DNA of 64,000 bases from Caprimulgus europaeus (GCA_907165065.1 OU015527.1:24131686-24195685), one strand, 5' to 3'. Counted from the first letter of the stretch, positions 33,483-44,345 are shown. A program made the numbers and translations. The notes: generated by a model not told the origin, from the sequence alone.

Positions 33483-33685
33483 AAGGAGTCCTGTCCCTGA
33501 GGAGAGGAGTGACAGAAACAACATGTGATGAACTGTCCCCAACCCCCATTCCCTGTCCCCCTGTGCTGCTGGAGGGGGGAGGAGGTGGAAGTCAGGAGAT
33601 AAGTTAAGCCCGGGAAGGAGGAAGGGGTAGGGGGAGGTGTTTTAAGATTTGGTTCTATATCTCATTATCTTCTTATCTGATTGGT

Positions 33686-33691
33686 AATAAA
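33686..33691 (+). terminator. LTR poly(A) signal
   Basis: AATAAA about 195 bp before the end of the LTR, in the expected place for the R-U5 boundary. Confidence 0.6.
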
Positions 33692-33885
33692 TTAAAACCC
33701 TTTTTTTCCCTCCCTCAGGTTGTCTGTTTTACCCCTGCCAGTAATTGGTGAGTGATCTCTCTCTGTCCTTATCTTGACCCACAAGCCTTTCATTATATTT
33801 TTTTACTCCTGGCCAGTTGAGGAGGGAGAGTGATAGAGTAGGCTTTGGTGGGCATCTGGCATCCAGCCAGGGTCAAGCCATGGTA

Positions 33886-36800
33886 GCAGCAATCTTTTGA
33901 CATCTCATATAGGACTATAAGGAGAAAATTGCATTCTGGATCAGATGCACTTGGCATAGCCCTGTCAAGCAGAGCACAGCATCATCAAACTGAGCAAAGT
34001 TTATCTTCCCTGTTAGACCACATTCCTTTTTCTTATTTTTAAGCTGTGCCTCAAGTTAACTTTCCCAATATAAGTGCAGCCTTGAAAAGCTCACAGTTAT
34101 TATTTGGTCTATCACATTCTTTCACTCCACACCTATTTCACATCTAATGGTCCTTTAGTGTTGGGCATCAATAACATTTCCCTTTGGAGGAGACAATATT
34201 TTCCTTCTTTCATATATGCCTCTTGTGAAATTATCAGTTTGATACTTTACGCACCTCAGAAAAACAAAGGTGTACAGATAATACCTACCCACTAATAGCC
34301 TATTTGCAGCTTTCTTGGGCTCAACAATTTTCTTGGCTGTCCCGGTATCCTCAGGTGGTAAGGAGTGTCTGTGCAATTTTGGAAATTCTCTAAGAAATGT
34401 CTAATTCTGAAGTTCTAAGTGATCTGAGAACATCAGGTTTGGAAAATGGGATTTTAAAAACAAAAGAAGAACAACATATTTACTTGTATAATATAAATAT
34501 GACACTCTGGATGTAATTCACTTGTTCCAAACGCACCCTTCCCTTTGCATTTCAAATTGACATCTGTCACACTTTCCATCCTCCATCACTGGTGAGGAGA
34601 CTTTTTTTTTTGTTTCTCTGTGTGCTAGCAGCAACAATTACTTCAAGAGGTTCTATTACACTACAATTTATTAAAATGCATTGCAAAAAATGTAGTAGTG
34701 TTACAAAAGACGGATGACTTGGCAAAGGAAACTTGCCCACTATTGACACTTACTGACAAAACTGAAACTTGCAAACTTAGCAAACCCTAGGAATGTCAAT
34801 CACTTAGAGCGAACTAAACATTTGGTTTTTCTGTGGGCTCCTTATCAGCAAGGAGTAGGGCAAGGACTGGGGCCTTCGACATTCCACAGATGAAGGGAGT
34901 TGGCATGGTCTCTTTTGAACATCCCACAGCTTCTCTTGTTAGACACCTGGAAGGTGTGAGCTCATCTCTTTTTATCAACAAGGCTGCTCATCCTTTGATC
35001 AGTGGGGCTGCTCATCCATTGAAACAATTAGTCTTTTTGCAACAGAATGTTTGAGACAAACCATTCACTCTTGTGCCTTACAAAGGCAAAAGTATAAACG
35101 AGTATTTATGATAAAGAAAGGGAATCAAGATAAATTACAAATCTACACTTATACCTGAAAAATTACATAAAGACTAAATATAAACTATTTTACAAAAAAA
35201 ACACTAACAAGCAAAGAAACAAATAAGCATAATCTTCAAGACCTTTCAGAAACATAAGTAAATTAAAAATGTCAAAGCAAAAATACTCTTAATTTAGTAG
35301 CACCGAGAAACACAGATTAACTCACGTAGCTTTAATACCTTCCACTAAGGTAAAAAAATTAAGAATTTACCCAGCATATAAACATAGAGCATATAAATAT
35401 AGAGCACATTTTAACTCTATATTGGTTAAAAAAAAAAGAGAAAAAAAAATTTTTTTTAAACAGTTGTGTCATTTGCAGGACGGTTAAATCCAGTCCTTTT
35501 ATCTTAAAAAAAGATGTCTGAATCTGTGTCCCAAAGTTCTCAGAACTCTGCTAACTCTGCTATATGGTGGTTTGGGTTTTTTTTTGTTTGGTTGTTTTTT
35601 TGTTTGTTTGTTTTTTTTTTTTTCATTCTGGGAACTGTCTCTTTTTTCCATATTGTGCAGCTAGGGAAGCAGTTTTTAGTTCCCTGCTTTGCAAGACTCT
35701 TCTTTCCCCTTTCTATTTACTTCTCATTTCATGTTTCTTCCCTCCATGCATATCCATAATAGAAATATATAATCATGAGTTATACTCACTTTCATTCTGT
35801 AACCACTCTACATATAGTCAAAGCTTTTCTCCTATTCAATGCCCAGAAAAAGGCTGTATAAACTTGTTAAGAAAGGGTCAACTTGTTTCTTAAAATGGCT
35901 ATAGTGATCTATGAGGCTAAAGCTCCATATTGCAGAAGAGGTCAGAGAGTCAAAAGATTCAGTAATCCTGACACTTTCTGGTCCATTGCACATTAGTATT
36001 GACAAAATCTTTTGCAACAAAACATTACTATGGAAGATTTATTTTGATACAAAATCCCATAGTTCCCATAACTTCTGACAAGCACCAAAAATGAGTAGTG
36101 AGAACAAATGAGACAAAAATCCTGACATGCATAGAACCTCCTGGCAGGACAATGCATCACAGGAAGGCTCCCTAGCATGTTGATTACTGTGATACCAAGC
36201 TGACCACCACTGGAGTAATTTACTAGAGGTAACAGAAGTGAAAAATACATCCTACACTCTCTCAAGCAGAAGTTGTTTACCTAACTTTGGAGCACTGCTG
36301 AAAAGGCTGGTCCTAGCCACCTTTTGTATCCCTTGCCACACATCCTAACCCTCTCTTTTGATTTGGTTCTGATGGTTGTGGTTGAACTAATACTATATTC
36401 TGAAGATTGCTGGGTGAATGGGAGGTAGGCATTAAGAACACATAGCCATGATTAAGAGAACTAGACTACTTTTTTGGCAGCAGTGCCACCTTAAGTATTA
36501 ATCTCTGTATGCAAAATATAGATAAAGTAAACTTGCTGAGATCTTTCCTTCAGATATTGGATGTGAATACACACAATTTTCAACAACTCGATTTATTTCT
36601 ATATTAATGTATTCTTACAGAGCCTATTGGTGTTTCCAGGTTTTCTTCACTGTATTTGAGTTTCTCAGTCAGAAATAACTGATACTGAGACTCATTGAAA
36701 TATGATACAGAAGAAAGGCATTGGACTGACTCTCAAAACAGCATTGCTATAGTTCTTAGACCATTCTCAAAAGCCTGTGAACAGACTTCTTCTGTAGCCA

Positions 36801-37584
36801 CAATACAGTCTTGTACAGTAAGCCTCCATTTCAGAAAGAAAAAGTTATTAAAATTATTTATGGATTTCATTCCCACAACTGATGTAATTATAAAATTCAT
36901 GCATTTTTGTGAACTGTTTTAATCCTCTGGTAATGGAGTTTAGAAGACTATTTAGAAAGGCTAAAAAATCTGCATCCTATGAAGTGTCTGCAAGACTGAA
37001 AAGCATAGCTATTGAGATATAATTTGGGGGCCCAAGAAACAGTTTCAAGGGTGCTCAACCTTAAGCTTAATACTTAAGCTTAAGGGTAACTAGGCTGACT
37101 AAATGTGGCACCTTGTTTGAGGGATTGTCATACTGTGTTGAACATACTATGGTGTACTCCCTTCACATGGATTTGCAGGTCAGAGAAACTGAACTTTTCC
37201 AAATTCTCTGTCTCATACACTTATTGAACTCTACAAGGATGTAGATTTGATGCTGATATACAACTGAAGAAACACAAAGTAATTTGAATGTGGGCTGGGA
37301 TTCTGGCGTCCCTGAAATAAATGGACTGGCTTTGATAAATTATTTGTGATCCTTGCATTTTCCATCTTTCTTATTTCACAGAGGATCAAAATTTCAAAAT
37401 AATATTAAGAATTATCTTGGTCTGATTTCCCTTTCTGAAATCAAAACAGATTATGAAGGGCATGCAATAAAGCTGTTGGCCTTTGTTAGCTATGGCAAAT
37501 TTATATGGATGAGTAAGATTTTAAACCCATTTTTATTTTAAAGAATACTCCTAATGTTTTGCTAAATTCACAGTAGAAATTGTA
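33886..37584. other. Intergenic DNA; one unassigned GC-richer stretch
   Basis: No gene is supported. The stretch 34830-35100 is more GC-rich than its surroundings and repeats GGCTGCTCATCC (34982 and about 35006), suggesting a decayed repeat I cannot name. T-rich and GTTT-rich sequence lies at 35570-35625. A perfect hairpin lies at 37059-37085. Frames at 35514-35893 are mostly that T-rich tract and its flank. Confidence 0.55.
37059..37085. other. Perfect 12-bp inverted repeat with 3-base loop
   Basis: CCTTAAGCTTAA, then TAC, then TTAAGCTTAAGG. Each arm also contains the 10-bp palindrome TTAAGCTTAA. No stop-signal context, tRNA or mobile-element end adjoins it. Confidence 0.9.
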
Positions 37585-37590
37585 GCTTAC

Positions 37591-37681
37591 TGTTGGTGCT
37601 TTAAGAGCTGAAGCTGCAGGGGGCCTCTGCCTTGAGCAATTAATTCCTGACCTTTAATTCCTCATTTCTTCATCTGCTGCA
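37591..37681 (+). repeat. 5' LTR with a large internal deletion (91 bp)
   Basis: Only the ends remain. The first about 64 bp (TGTTGGTGCTTTAAGAGCTG onward) match the 3' LTR start, and the last about 19 bp (CATTTCTTCATCTGCTGCA) match its end. About 280 bp between them, including the promoter and poly(A) signal, are missing. At the joint the octamer TAATTCCT appears a second time. Confidence 0.85.
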
Positions 37682-37683
37682 AT

Positions 37684-37701
37684 TGGTGACCTTGACATGA
37701 T
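37684..37701 (+). other. Primer binding site, tRNA-Trp type
   Basis: TGGTGACCTTGACATGAT lies two bases after the 5' LTR. It matches the alpharetroviral tRNA-Trp site TGGTGACCCCGACGTGAT at 15 of 18 positions. This places the element with Rous-sarcoma-virus-like avian retroviruses for priming. Confidence 0.8.
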
Positions 37702-37996
37702 CTCAACGTGACCTCAACGTGGTCCCGACGTGGGGATAGAGAACTGTGGACCAGAGAGCAGCCAGTGGCTGACCCCAGCTTGTGGAGAAGGCAGTGGACC
37801 ATAACCATAGCTGCTCTGCTATATCGACGAGGGGAGGTAGCGGACCATAGCTGCGCAAGACTCGAATCTACAAGAAACTGGCATATGACAAAGGGAAGCA
37901 GTGGACCATAGAGCTGGTTAGACCTGATCTACAAGAAGCAGGTGAGCAGCCAGAAACAAACTGACCACCCCCGCACCCCCCCGCCCTCCCCCAGTT
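37702..37996 (+). promoter_or_regulatory. Proviral leader with repeated motifs and a splice donor
   Basis: The leader between primer site and gag start contains further primer-site-like copies (CTCAACGTGACC, then TGGTCCCGACGTGGGGAT) and three copies of GGACCATA (37796, 37842, 37903). ATCTACAAGAA also occurs twice. A strong splice donor CAG|GTGAGC has its GT at 37942, where retroviruses splice to make env RNA. Assignment as a working donor is inference. Confidence 0.6.
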
Positions 37997-38541
37997 ATGG
38001 ATGCACAAATGTCAGCAGAGAAAAAATCTATATTGACTATTTTAAGGAGCATTTTGAAGACAAGAAGAATTAAATATGATGAGACAGCAGTTCGAAAGCT
38101 ACTGATACGGTGCAGAAATAACGGTGCACCCTCAGATGCTAATTCTGCTTTCCAAGTAACTGCTTGGGAAAAGGCAGAAAAGCTCCTTACTGATGCCTCA
38201 ACAACACCCGTTAACTACATGGTGGTTCTTTACACCAGTTACAGGTGGATCAAACTACTGCTGCCTCTGCTATTGCTGCAGTCACAGATGAGGCCTCGAC
38301 AAGTCTCTCTAGGCCTCCCCAGGATTTAACTGATCAAAAGGAAGATTCAAGACATCTAAGTGACTCAGCTCTATTTATTGATTTTGCTTCATCTTGGGAA
38401 CCTCCGAACCTTCCTCGGATGACATCAACCTCCACTCTGGACCCTCTAAAATTTTGGAAAAAGATTAAAGAACAGGCAATTCTGAAGATGACTCACACAT
38501 CAGGAGAAAGAAATAACTTTGTGCCGTGCATTATGGTTTAA
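37997..38541 (+). pseudogene. gag remnant: matrix domain and adjoining region
   Basis: An ATG after the leader opens a frame of 110 codons. Its start (AEKKSILTILRSILKTR) and helix-rich, basic composition fit a retroviral matrix protein, the membrane-binding N-terminal part of Gag. The frame shifts at about 38245-38250 and continues in another phase to 38541 with a proline/serine-rich stretch (for example SSWEPPNLPRM). No capsid or zinc-knuckle nucleocapsid sequence is present. The family assignment follows position and the neighbouring alpha-type primer site. It cannot make particles. Confidence 0.65.
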
Positions 38542-39025
38542 GTTATACTGCTTGGTGTGGACCTGTTGCAAATGGTTAACGGTTTATGATTTATGCTACA
38601 TGAGAACCTGACTGTTGTTTAATTGGCATATTTTGTGGTGTGAGTGAGAGGAGTGACGGGCCAATTGTGTTACTGAGTGTCTGTGTTGCTTGAGTGGAAC
38701 ACAGCCCGACTGCAAAGTGGGTGCAGAATCCATGATTCTGTTCTCCTGTGAGGGAAACAGCCAGAGACAAATGAAGCAAGAGGTTATAGTTCAATGTTAT
38801 AAAAGTAATTTGTCTTTGTGGTTGTTTAATGTGTAGGGGGGTACTAAAGGGGAACTAAATGGAATTTAGAAAGTTTAAAGAATCAGACCAATCAGAATAA
38901 ATACAAAGTCATCACTATCACATGGGAGGAGATGTAAAACAAAGTAATAACTTAGCCCCTCAGTGCGGGGAGCGCTCAAGCGCCCGTCCTCTTTGCAACT
39001 GCTGTTGCATGTTTGTTCGTGCTAA
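38542..39025 (+). other. Unassigned interior of the provirus
   Basis: About 480 bp between the gag and env remnants with no readable retroviral motif. It includes a short GC-rich inverted motif around GCGCTCAAGCGC (38970-38981). The large pol deletion must lie in or beside this segment. Confidence 0.5.
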
Positions 39026-39988
39026 GTGCTTAAGGTGCTGCAAATACATTACTTCTCCAAACTGAGGTCGCTGGAGACCACTGTTTGGGATCAATCAGTA
39101 TCAATGGACTTTTGTGTCTTTTTTAATTTCTCTACAAGCAACACAAGAGTCACTACCCAGACTATAAATGCCACTGTTTCTGCTTTTAGAAATAAACCAG
39201 CTTGGTGTAGTTACACTTCACCAAAAATTTATAAATCTGCTCTACAGCTACCACCAGGTGTTTTCCTTATCTGTGGAGACAGAGAGTGGGCAAGAATACC
39301 ACCACGTATTCGTGGAGGTCCCTGTAGTTTGAGCTGTTTAACTCTGTTGACACCTAACATTACCATGATTTTGGGAAAGTTCAAAAATTGATTAAGAAGC
39401 AAGCATAACACTCACTCATTTCAGCATAATTGTGATTCCAGTGTAGAGTTTTTTAATCCTGGGGAAATAGTTGCCTCTATTCTAGCCCCTGGAGTAGGAG
39501 TAATGAGCGTATTAACAAACCTGCTTAAATTAGGATGTTGGTTTTCAAAACAATCTAATCTTACATCTTTGGCACTATCAGGCTTGTTGACAGATGTTGA
39601 CTCTATTTGACCTGCCACTTTGAGCTAAAAGCAAAAAATCAATAGCAGCTTGATTTTGCAAAGACATGGTTGTGAGGAATTTGAAAGCATGTGCTGTATG
39701 AATTTATCAGACCACTCAGAATCAATTCATACAGCCATTAAGAGGTTAAAGGAAAATGTCAAACAGTTGAGGGTAAATAGTGATGATTGGTTAAGTGAGT
39801 GGTTTTGGAGTTGGGGAATACAAGGATGGGTCTCTACACTATTAAAGTCAGGATTAAAGGTGTTATTCATAATTTTGGTGATCCTTCTATTAGTGCCTTG
39901 TTTGATATCTTGTCTGCAAAGGGCCCTGCAGAAGATGGTGAATGCCTTGTGGTACAAAAGCAAAAAGGGGGAATTGTTGGTGCTTTAA
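39026..39988 (+). pseudogene. env remnant: end of surface subunit and most of transmembrane subunit
   Basis: One phase stays readable across the whole span but is broken by three in-frame stops (TGA at 39389-39391, TGA at 39608-39610, TAA at 39626-39628); I see no frameshift. The first part (39026-39391) ends in a cysteine-containing block (ICGDREWARIPP then GGPC), as in the C-terminus of avian retroviral surface proteins. A hydrophobic fusion-peptide-like stretch follows near 39461-39510. A CX6CC motif is encoded at 39671-39697, the disulfide motif of alpha- and gamma-type transmembrane subunits. The last open segment (39650-39988, 112 codons) then has an amphipathic region, a membrane anchor (about 39835-39915) and a short basic tail that runs into the LTR. 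Envelope proteins mediate receptor binding and membrane fusion. This one is broken and truncated at its start. Confidence 0.8.
39961..39973 (+). other. Polypurine tract
   Basis: AAAAAGGGGGAA immediately before the 3' LTR. In retroviruses it primes plus-strand DNA synthesis. Confidence 0.75.
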
Positions 39989-40343
39989 GAGCTGAAGCCG
40001 CTGGTGGTCTCAGCCTTGAGCAATTAATTCCTGACCTTGAGTGAAAAGTAAAACAAAGTGGATAAACAAGTAGGAATGTGTATGAGACAAGATAAGGATG
40101 GGTTGTGAGCTGTAATTAGTTACCAGTCAGAAGTAAAAGAACAGCTTGTGAACAGATGGGTTTATCCAATCATGTCAATTATTTAGACGCGTAAGTGATA
40201 AGGGGTAATGAATCAAAAGAGTGTTGTGTGCTTGGGGTGTGCTGGAGGAAAAAAGGATATATAAGCAGTGCAAAGCTTCAATAAAGTGCTGATGTCTGAT
40301 GCCTGAACACATCTTGGTGTTGGCCATTTCTTCATCTGCCACA
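39975..40343 (+). repeat. 3' LTR of the alpha-like provirus, 369 bp
   Basis: It begins TGTTGGTGCTTTAAGAGCTG and ends TTCATCTGCCACA. It contains a TATA box (TATATAAG, 40258-40265) and a poly(A) signal (AATAAA, 40280-40285) only 22 bases apart, giving a very short R region typical of alpharetroviruses. It is complete, unlike its partner, and could in principle act as a promoter into downstream DNA. Confidence 0.85.
40258..40265 (+). promoter_or_regulatory. TATA box of the 3' LTR
   Basis: TATATAAG, 15 bases before the poly(A) signal. Confidence 0.6.
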
Positions 40344-40349
40344 GCTAAC

Positions 40350-41157
40350 TACAGTTGCTCAAATGTTAAGGCAGGAAGGGCAAAAAATCAAAGTTAATTT
40401 GCAGTTGAAAATTACTATTACTAGAATTGTTTCATCTTTTAAGTATCTTGACATATTTGACGATCAGTTCCTTTTAGCAGTTTTGCTATTTTAAATTGTT
40501 AGAGCATTAAAAGAAGGAAGGGTTGTTACTAGGGGCTGATCTCATACATGAAATACTGTACAACCTAAAATGCTAAAGTAATTAAACCAATCAGAAATGT
40601 GGATTAAATTATTATTAAAATAAATTAAACATTATCATAGTAAACTTGGACATATCTTCAATAGAAATTGCAACTTTAGGGTTACTACAGTGGTATTTCA
40701 TACTGTGAGATATATTCTGCTGTGTCTATAAAGCACTCAGTGATTTAACCCACTTTATAATCCATAATGTAAAAATTTTAAATTTCATTGTTATGATTCT
40801 ATTTTGGTTTAAGTAGATTTTAAATTGTGGGTAAAACAAACAAACAGTTAAAACTACTTATTTGTATGGTTTTCAGACTAATTTATTTGTCACAATAAAG
40901 GAAAGGTACACTGAGCTACAACAAGTAAAAAGCCAGAGCTATATCTCCCATATTGTATAAAAAATCACTTAGATGTATAGTAGAAAAAAGCATGCGACAA
41001 CTTATGACCATTGCGAATTACTTGCAATGGAAATGAATCCTGTGCCATGCAACAATGTCTTCATTGAGACTGATACAAAAATTTAAGATTTTGCAGAAGA
41101 AGAATGGTTTGCTTTTACCTGAGGTATTGAAAGTAGATACACAATATTATTATGAAG
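40350..41157. other. AT-rich intergenic DNA
   Basis: No gene, RNA or repeat family recognised. Confidence 0.65.
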
Positions 41158-42395
41158 ACATAGAGTTGTTTTGACCGGAAAAGACCTTTAAGATCGTTGA
41201 ACCCAACTGAAAACCTGACACTGCCAAGTCCACCACTAAACCATGTCCCCAAGTACTTCATCTACTCCCCTTTTAAGTCTTTTAAATACCTCCAGTGATT
41301 GTGACTCAATCACTTCACTGGGCAGCCTGTTCCAATGCTTGATAAATCTAATATCCAATCTAAAATTCCCTATTGCAACTTGAGACTGCTTCCTCTTGTT
41401 TTATCACTTGTTACTTGGGAGAAAACTGACAGCCACCTTGCTACAGCCTCTTTTCAGGTAGCAAATGATAAGGTGTTCCCTGAGCTTTTCTCCAAACTAA
41501 AAATCCCCGGTTCCCGCAGCCTGTCCTCATAAGACTTGTTCTCTAGACCCTTCACCAGCTCTATTGCTCTTCTTTGGACACTATCCAGCACTTCCATGTC
41601 TTTCTTGTAGTGAGGGAGGCAAAAATGAACACAGTACTTGAGGTGTGGCCTCACCACTGCCAAGTACAGTGGGATGATTGCTTCCTTAGTCCTGCTGGCC
41701 ACATTATTTATGATACAAGCCAGAATGCTATTGTCCATCCTGACCACCTGGACACACTGCTGGCTCATGTTTAGCTGGCTGTCAACTGACATGCCAAAGA
41801 CCTTTTCTGCCAGCCACTCTTCCCCAGGCCTGTAGCATTGCCTGGGGATGTTGTGACCCATGTGCAGGACCTGGCACTTGGCCTTGCTGAACGTCATACA
41901 ATTGGCCTCAGCCAGTTTCCTCAGTACTCTTGGGGGGATCCCATCTTGCCCCGTAGACTTGTGTATGTCTAAGTGGTATAACAGGTTTCTAACCATTTCC
42001 CTTTGGATTATGGGGGCTTCATTCTGCTCCCTATGCTTGTCTTTCAGCTCAGAGGGTCAGGCACTCAGAGAACAACTGATCTTGCTATTAAAGACTAAGG
42101 CAATGAAGACATTAAATACCTCAGCCTTTGTCACTGTGTTTCCCCTCACATCCAATAAAGGATGAATATTCTTCTTAGCCCTCCTTTTGCTCCTAATGTA
42201 TTTGTAGAAACTTTTTTATTGTCTTTTATGGAAGTAGCCACATTAAGTTCTAGCTGGGCTTTGGCTCCCCTAATCTTTTTCCTACCTACCCTCACAACAT
42301 CCTGTCCCTTATCTGAAAGGTCATAAACACTTCTTTTTTTCCTGAATTCCAGCCAAGCTGTCTGTTCAGTCAGGTTGAGCAGATACAAATCGTTC
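41158..42395 (-). mobile_element. CR1 retrotransposon, antisense, with an internal deletion
   Basis: The plus strand starts with an eroded CR1 tail (GTTTTGACCGGAAAAGACCTTTAAGATCGTTGAACC) and continues through the C-terminal coding block to the linker at the right. On the minus strand the linker (DLSDKGQDVV, KIRGAKAQLELNVAT) is followed by the start of the RT, then directly by the post-motif-C region, so the RT core is missing. It is older and a different subfamily from the 25.6- and 54-kb CR1 copies, judging by sequence. Confidence 0.85.
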
Positions 42396-42400
42396 TTCAA
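41454..42400 (-). pseudogene. CR1 ORF2 remnant lacking the RT catalytic core
   Basis: The minus-strand frame 42146-42400 encodes the CR1 linker. The frame 41454-41996 begins with the RT N-terminal block (LDIHKSTGQDGIPPRVLRKL) and then jumps in frame, near 41908, to the C-terminal block (FSKAKCQVLHMG, then VASRTKEAIIPLYLAVVRPH and KGLENKSYEDRLREPGIFSL). Motifs A, B and C are absent. The result is a 180-codon open frame that looks gene-like but has no catalytic residues. Confidence 0.8.
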
Positions 42401-44032
42401 TTACAAATTAAATTATATTAGTTGCCCTTTCCATCGTTGGCACTTGACTGCAATGAGTAACAGCAGCTAATAAATCACAATAAGTCTTGTACTGAGGGAC
42501 TCACATGTGGATGAAGTCTGGTGACTGCTCAGCACTTTTAGATACACAGCCTATTATTCATCTACAGAAGCATTTATTCCATTTGGTAAACCTAGTTAGA
42601 TGTTTAACTGATTACAGGAATTTCAGCTGTTTCAGCTGGGTTAACTCTTGAGTTCCCTTGTGTTATTACCACGACAACTTACTCAGGATTGAATGCTAGA
42701 ACCCCAGAAAGAAGAGACCTATTAGCATCCTTTACACAAGTTTTTAACATAACAGCAACAAATTCCTGTTAACTGTAGAAAAATTGCATTTGGGAAACCT
42801 TAAAGGAAGTATAAAACTAAGATATTATTTTGTCCTAAAAGACCAGTCAGATCTGGGTAGATGGAGTCCCTAACTGAGTTAAAAGTAGGCTTATTATTCT
42901 GCTTTCATTATTCTGCTTTTTAAAATGCCCCTTCTGACAGAGAAACCGGATAGCTTAATGTACTTGATAATAGCCTACAAATATTTGAAGGATAGAAAAG
43001 AAAAACAGGTGAAATAATTATTCAGCAAAGTTACTAAAGCAAAAAACTAGGGAGGAAAATATATGGCAATGTAGAGGTATCATGAGAATTTAGGGGTTTG
43101 TGTTAATTCTGTCTGAGGAAAGAGTAGGAACTTCAAAAAATCCTTGTCCAGTTTGATAGGGAAAGTGGAGGAAGTGAACTATGCTTCTGCACAAGCATAT
43201 GCCCTGTGCGACTCTAAAGTGCTTGAACAAATTTAATTTACATGCTTAATTTGTCAGTTTTACTCAAGCCTGGTTTTTAAACACATTTGTAGTAGTAACT
43301 GCTCCAAATGCAGACATGGAATTTCATGCACAGGTAAGGCTGACTTTTAATTAAAATTTGACCTTTTAAAATTACACAGGATGAAACATTAGTAACATGG
43401 GAGAATATCCTGAGAAGTGCAGAGAAATGCACCAGATATTCTAACATGCATTCTTCTTGCCTAATGTCTATGATCCGATATGCTTCTGTGTTCTCTTTTT
43501 TATATGGTATCTCAAATATTCTCAAAAAAACCCCCAAAAAAACAACCAACCAAACAAACAACAGAGAAGAGGAGACGGTTCTCAAGCATAACTACTGTTC
43601 TTGACCACCTGCAGCTTTGAAAATTCTTGCTGGTTGTAATAGCAGTTATGCCAGCATAGTCAATGTAAAATTTTGGTTAGATTGTTATAACTGCACAGCT
43701 ACAAAACCAACCTTTTTAGAGAGAGGCTAAGCTTTCTTATCTTAATACTTACCCAATATTTTTTTTATTATTCTAAAAATTAAAAAATTAATAGATCTCA
43801 CAATACTGAAGTTGCTTCCATTTCTAGACAAGTAGTAAAACAGACTTGCTTAATGGCTGTTATACATTTCATAAGTGTTTTATCATTGCTTTCAAATTTC
43901 CTCTCAGATTTTTTGTAATACTATTCTTTCATACTTAGATACAAACCTGAAAGGAGTTTGTTGTTGAGGAACTACATAACTCTAGACTAGTCCTAAGAAA
44001 AATATTACCTGCTGAGCAGCAACTGTCCTGAA
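42396..44032. other. AT-rich intergenic DNA
   Basis: No gene recognised. A short A/C-rich simple tract lies at about 43525-43562. The 102-codon minus-strand frame at 43277-43585 overlaps it and shows no domain. Confidence 0.6.
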
Positions 44033-44345
44033 AAGGGGACAGAATCCTATTTTTCATAGCTGTGCCTGGTAGGAGGATGGGGCAAAATAAGGGTATATTG
44101 AAGTAGGGGAGGTTTCAAATGGATATGGAGGTAGGGTGGATATCATTATAAGAATGGTTAAGCATTGGAGTTGGTTGGGCAGAGAGGCTCTGCAGCTTCT
44201 CTTCATACTTGAAATTTTCAAGCCCCATCTGAATGAAGCCCTGGGCAACCTGATACAAGCTCAGAACTGACCACGTTATGCGCAGAGATTGCAATAGAAA
44301 CCTCCCGAGGTCCCTTCCAGTCTGGGAATTATTCTATGTGCCTAT
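44033..44345 (+). mobile_element. CR1 3' fragment, plus strand, old
   Basis: It reads through GGGGCAAAATAAGGG, GGGGAGGTTTCAAATGGATA, a diverged GGAGTTGGTTGGGCAGAGAG block, GCCCTGGGCAACCTGATAC, and CGAGGTCCCTTCCAGTCTGG, ending in TTCTATG. The order matches the 3' 300 bp of CR1. Divergence is high, so the left edge is approximate. Confidence 0.75.

Larger units (their letters stand above)
32759..33885 (+). mobile_element. Long solo LTR with internal tandem repeats, plus strand
   Basis: It starts TGTGGCAAGGTTTTGATAG, a recognisable avian ERV LTR start. It continues with the GGCTCCAAAATGGATCTGC block and a degraded TATA region (ACATGATTAAGAAAAG, about 32917). A tandem-repeat array follows, then a poly(A) signal AATAAA at 33686-33691, then the U5 end containing CAGTAATTGGTGAGTGATC and finishing near GCATCCAGCCAGGGTCAAGCC. 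The final CA appears mutated (TGGTA). No clear target duplication was found, so the last few bases are uncertain. Confidence 0.8.
37585..40349 (+). mobile_element. Alpharetrovirus-like endogenous provirus, deleted and decayed
   Basis: Order on the plus strand: 6-bp target repeat GCTTAC (37585-37590), a shortened 5' LTR, a tRNA-Trp-type primer site, an untranslated leader with a splice donor, a gag matrix remnant, unassigned sequence, an env remnant ending in a transmembrane subunit, a polypurine tract, a full 3' LTR, and GCTAAC (40344-40349). One base differs between the target repeats. No protease, reverse transcriptase or integrase is recognisable, so most of gag and all of pol are gone. 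The 6-bp duplication and tRNA-Trp primer site are typical of avian alpharetroviruses. The surviving LTR blocks differ at about 7 of 83 comparable positions, so the insertion is old. Confidence 0.85.
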
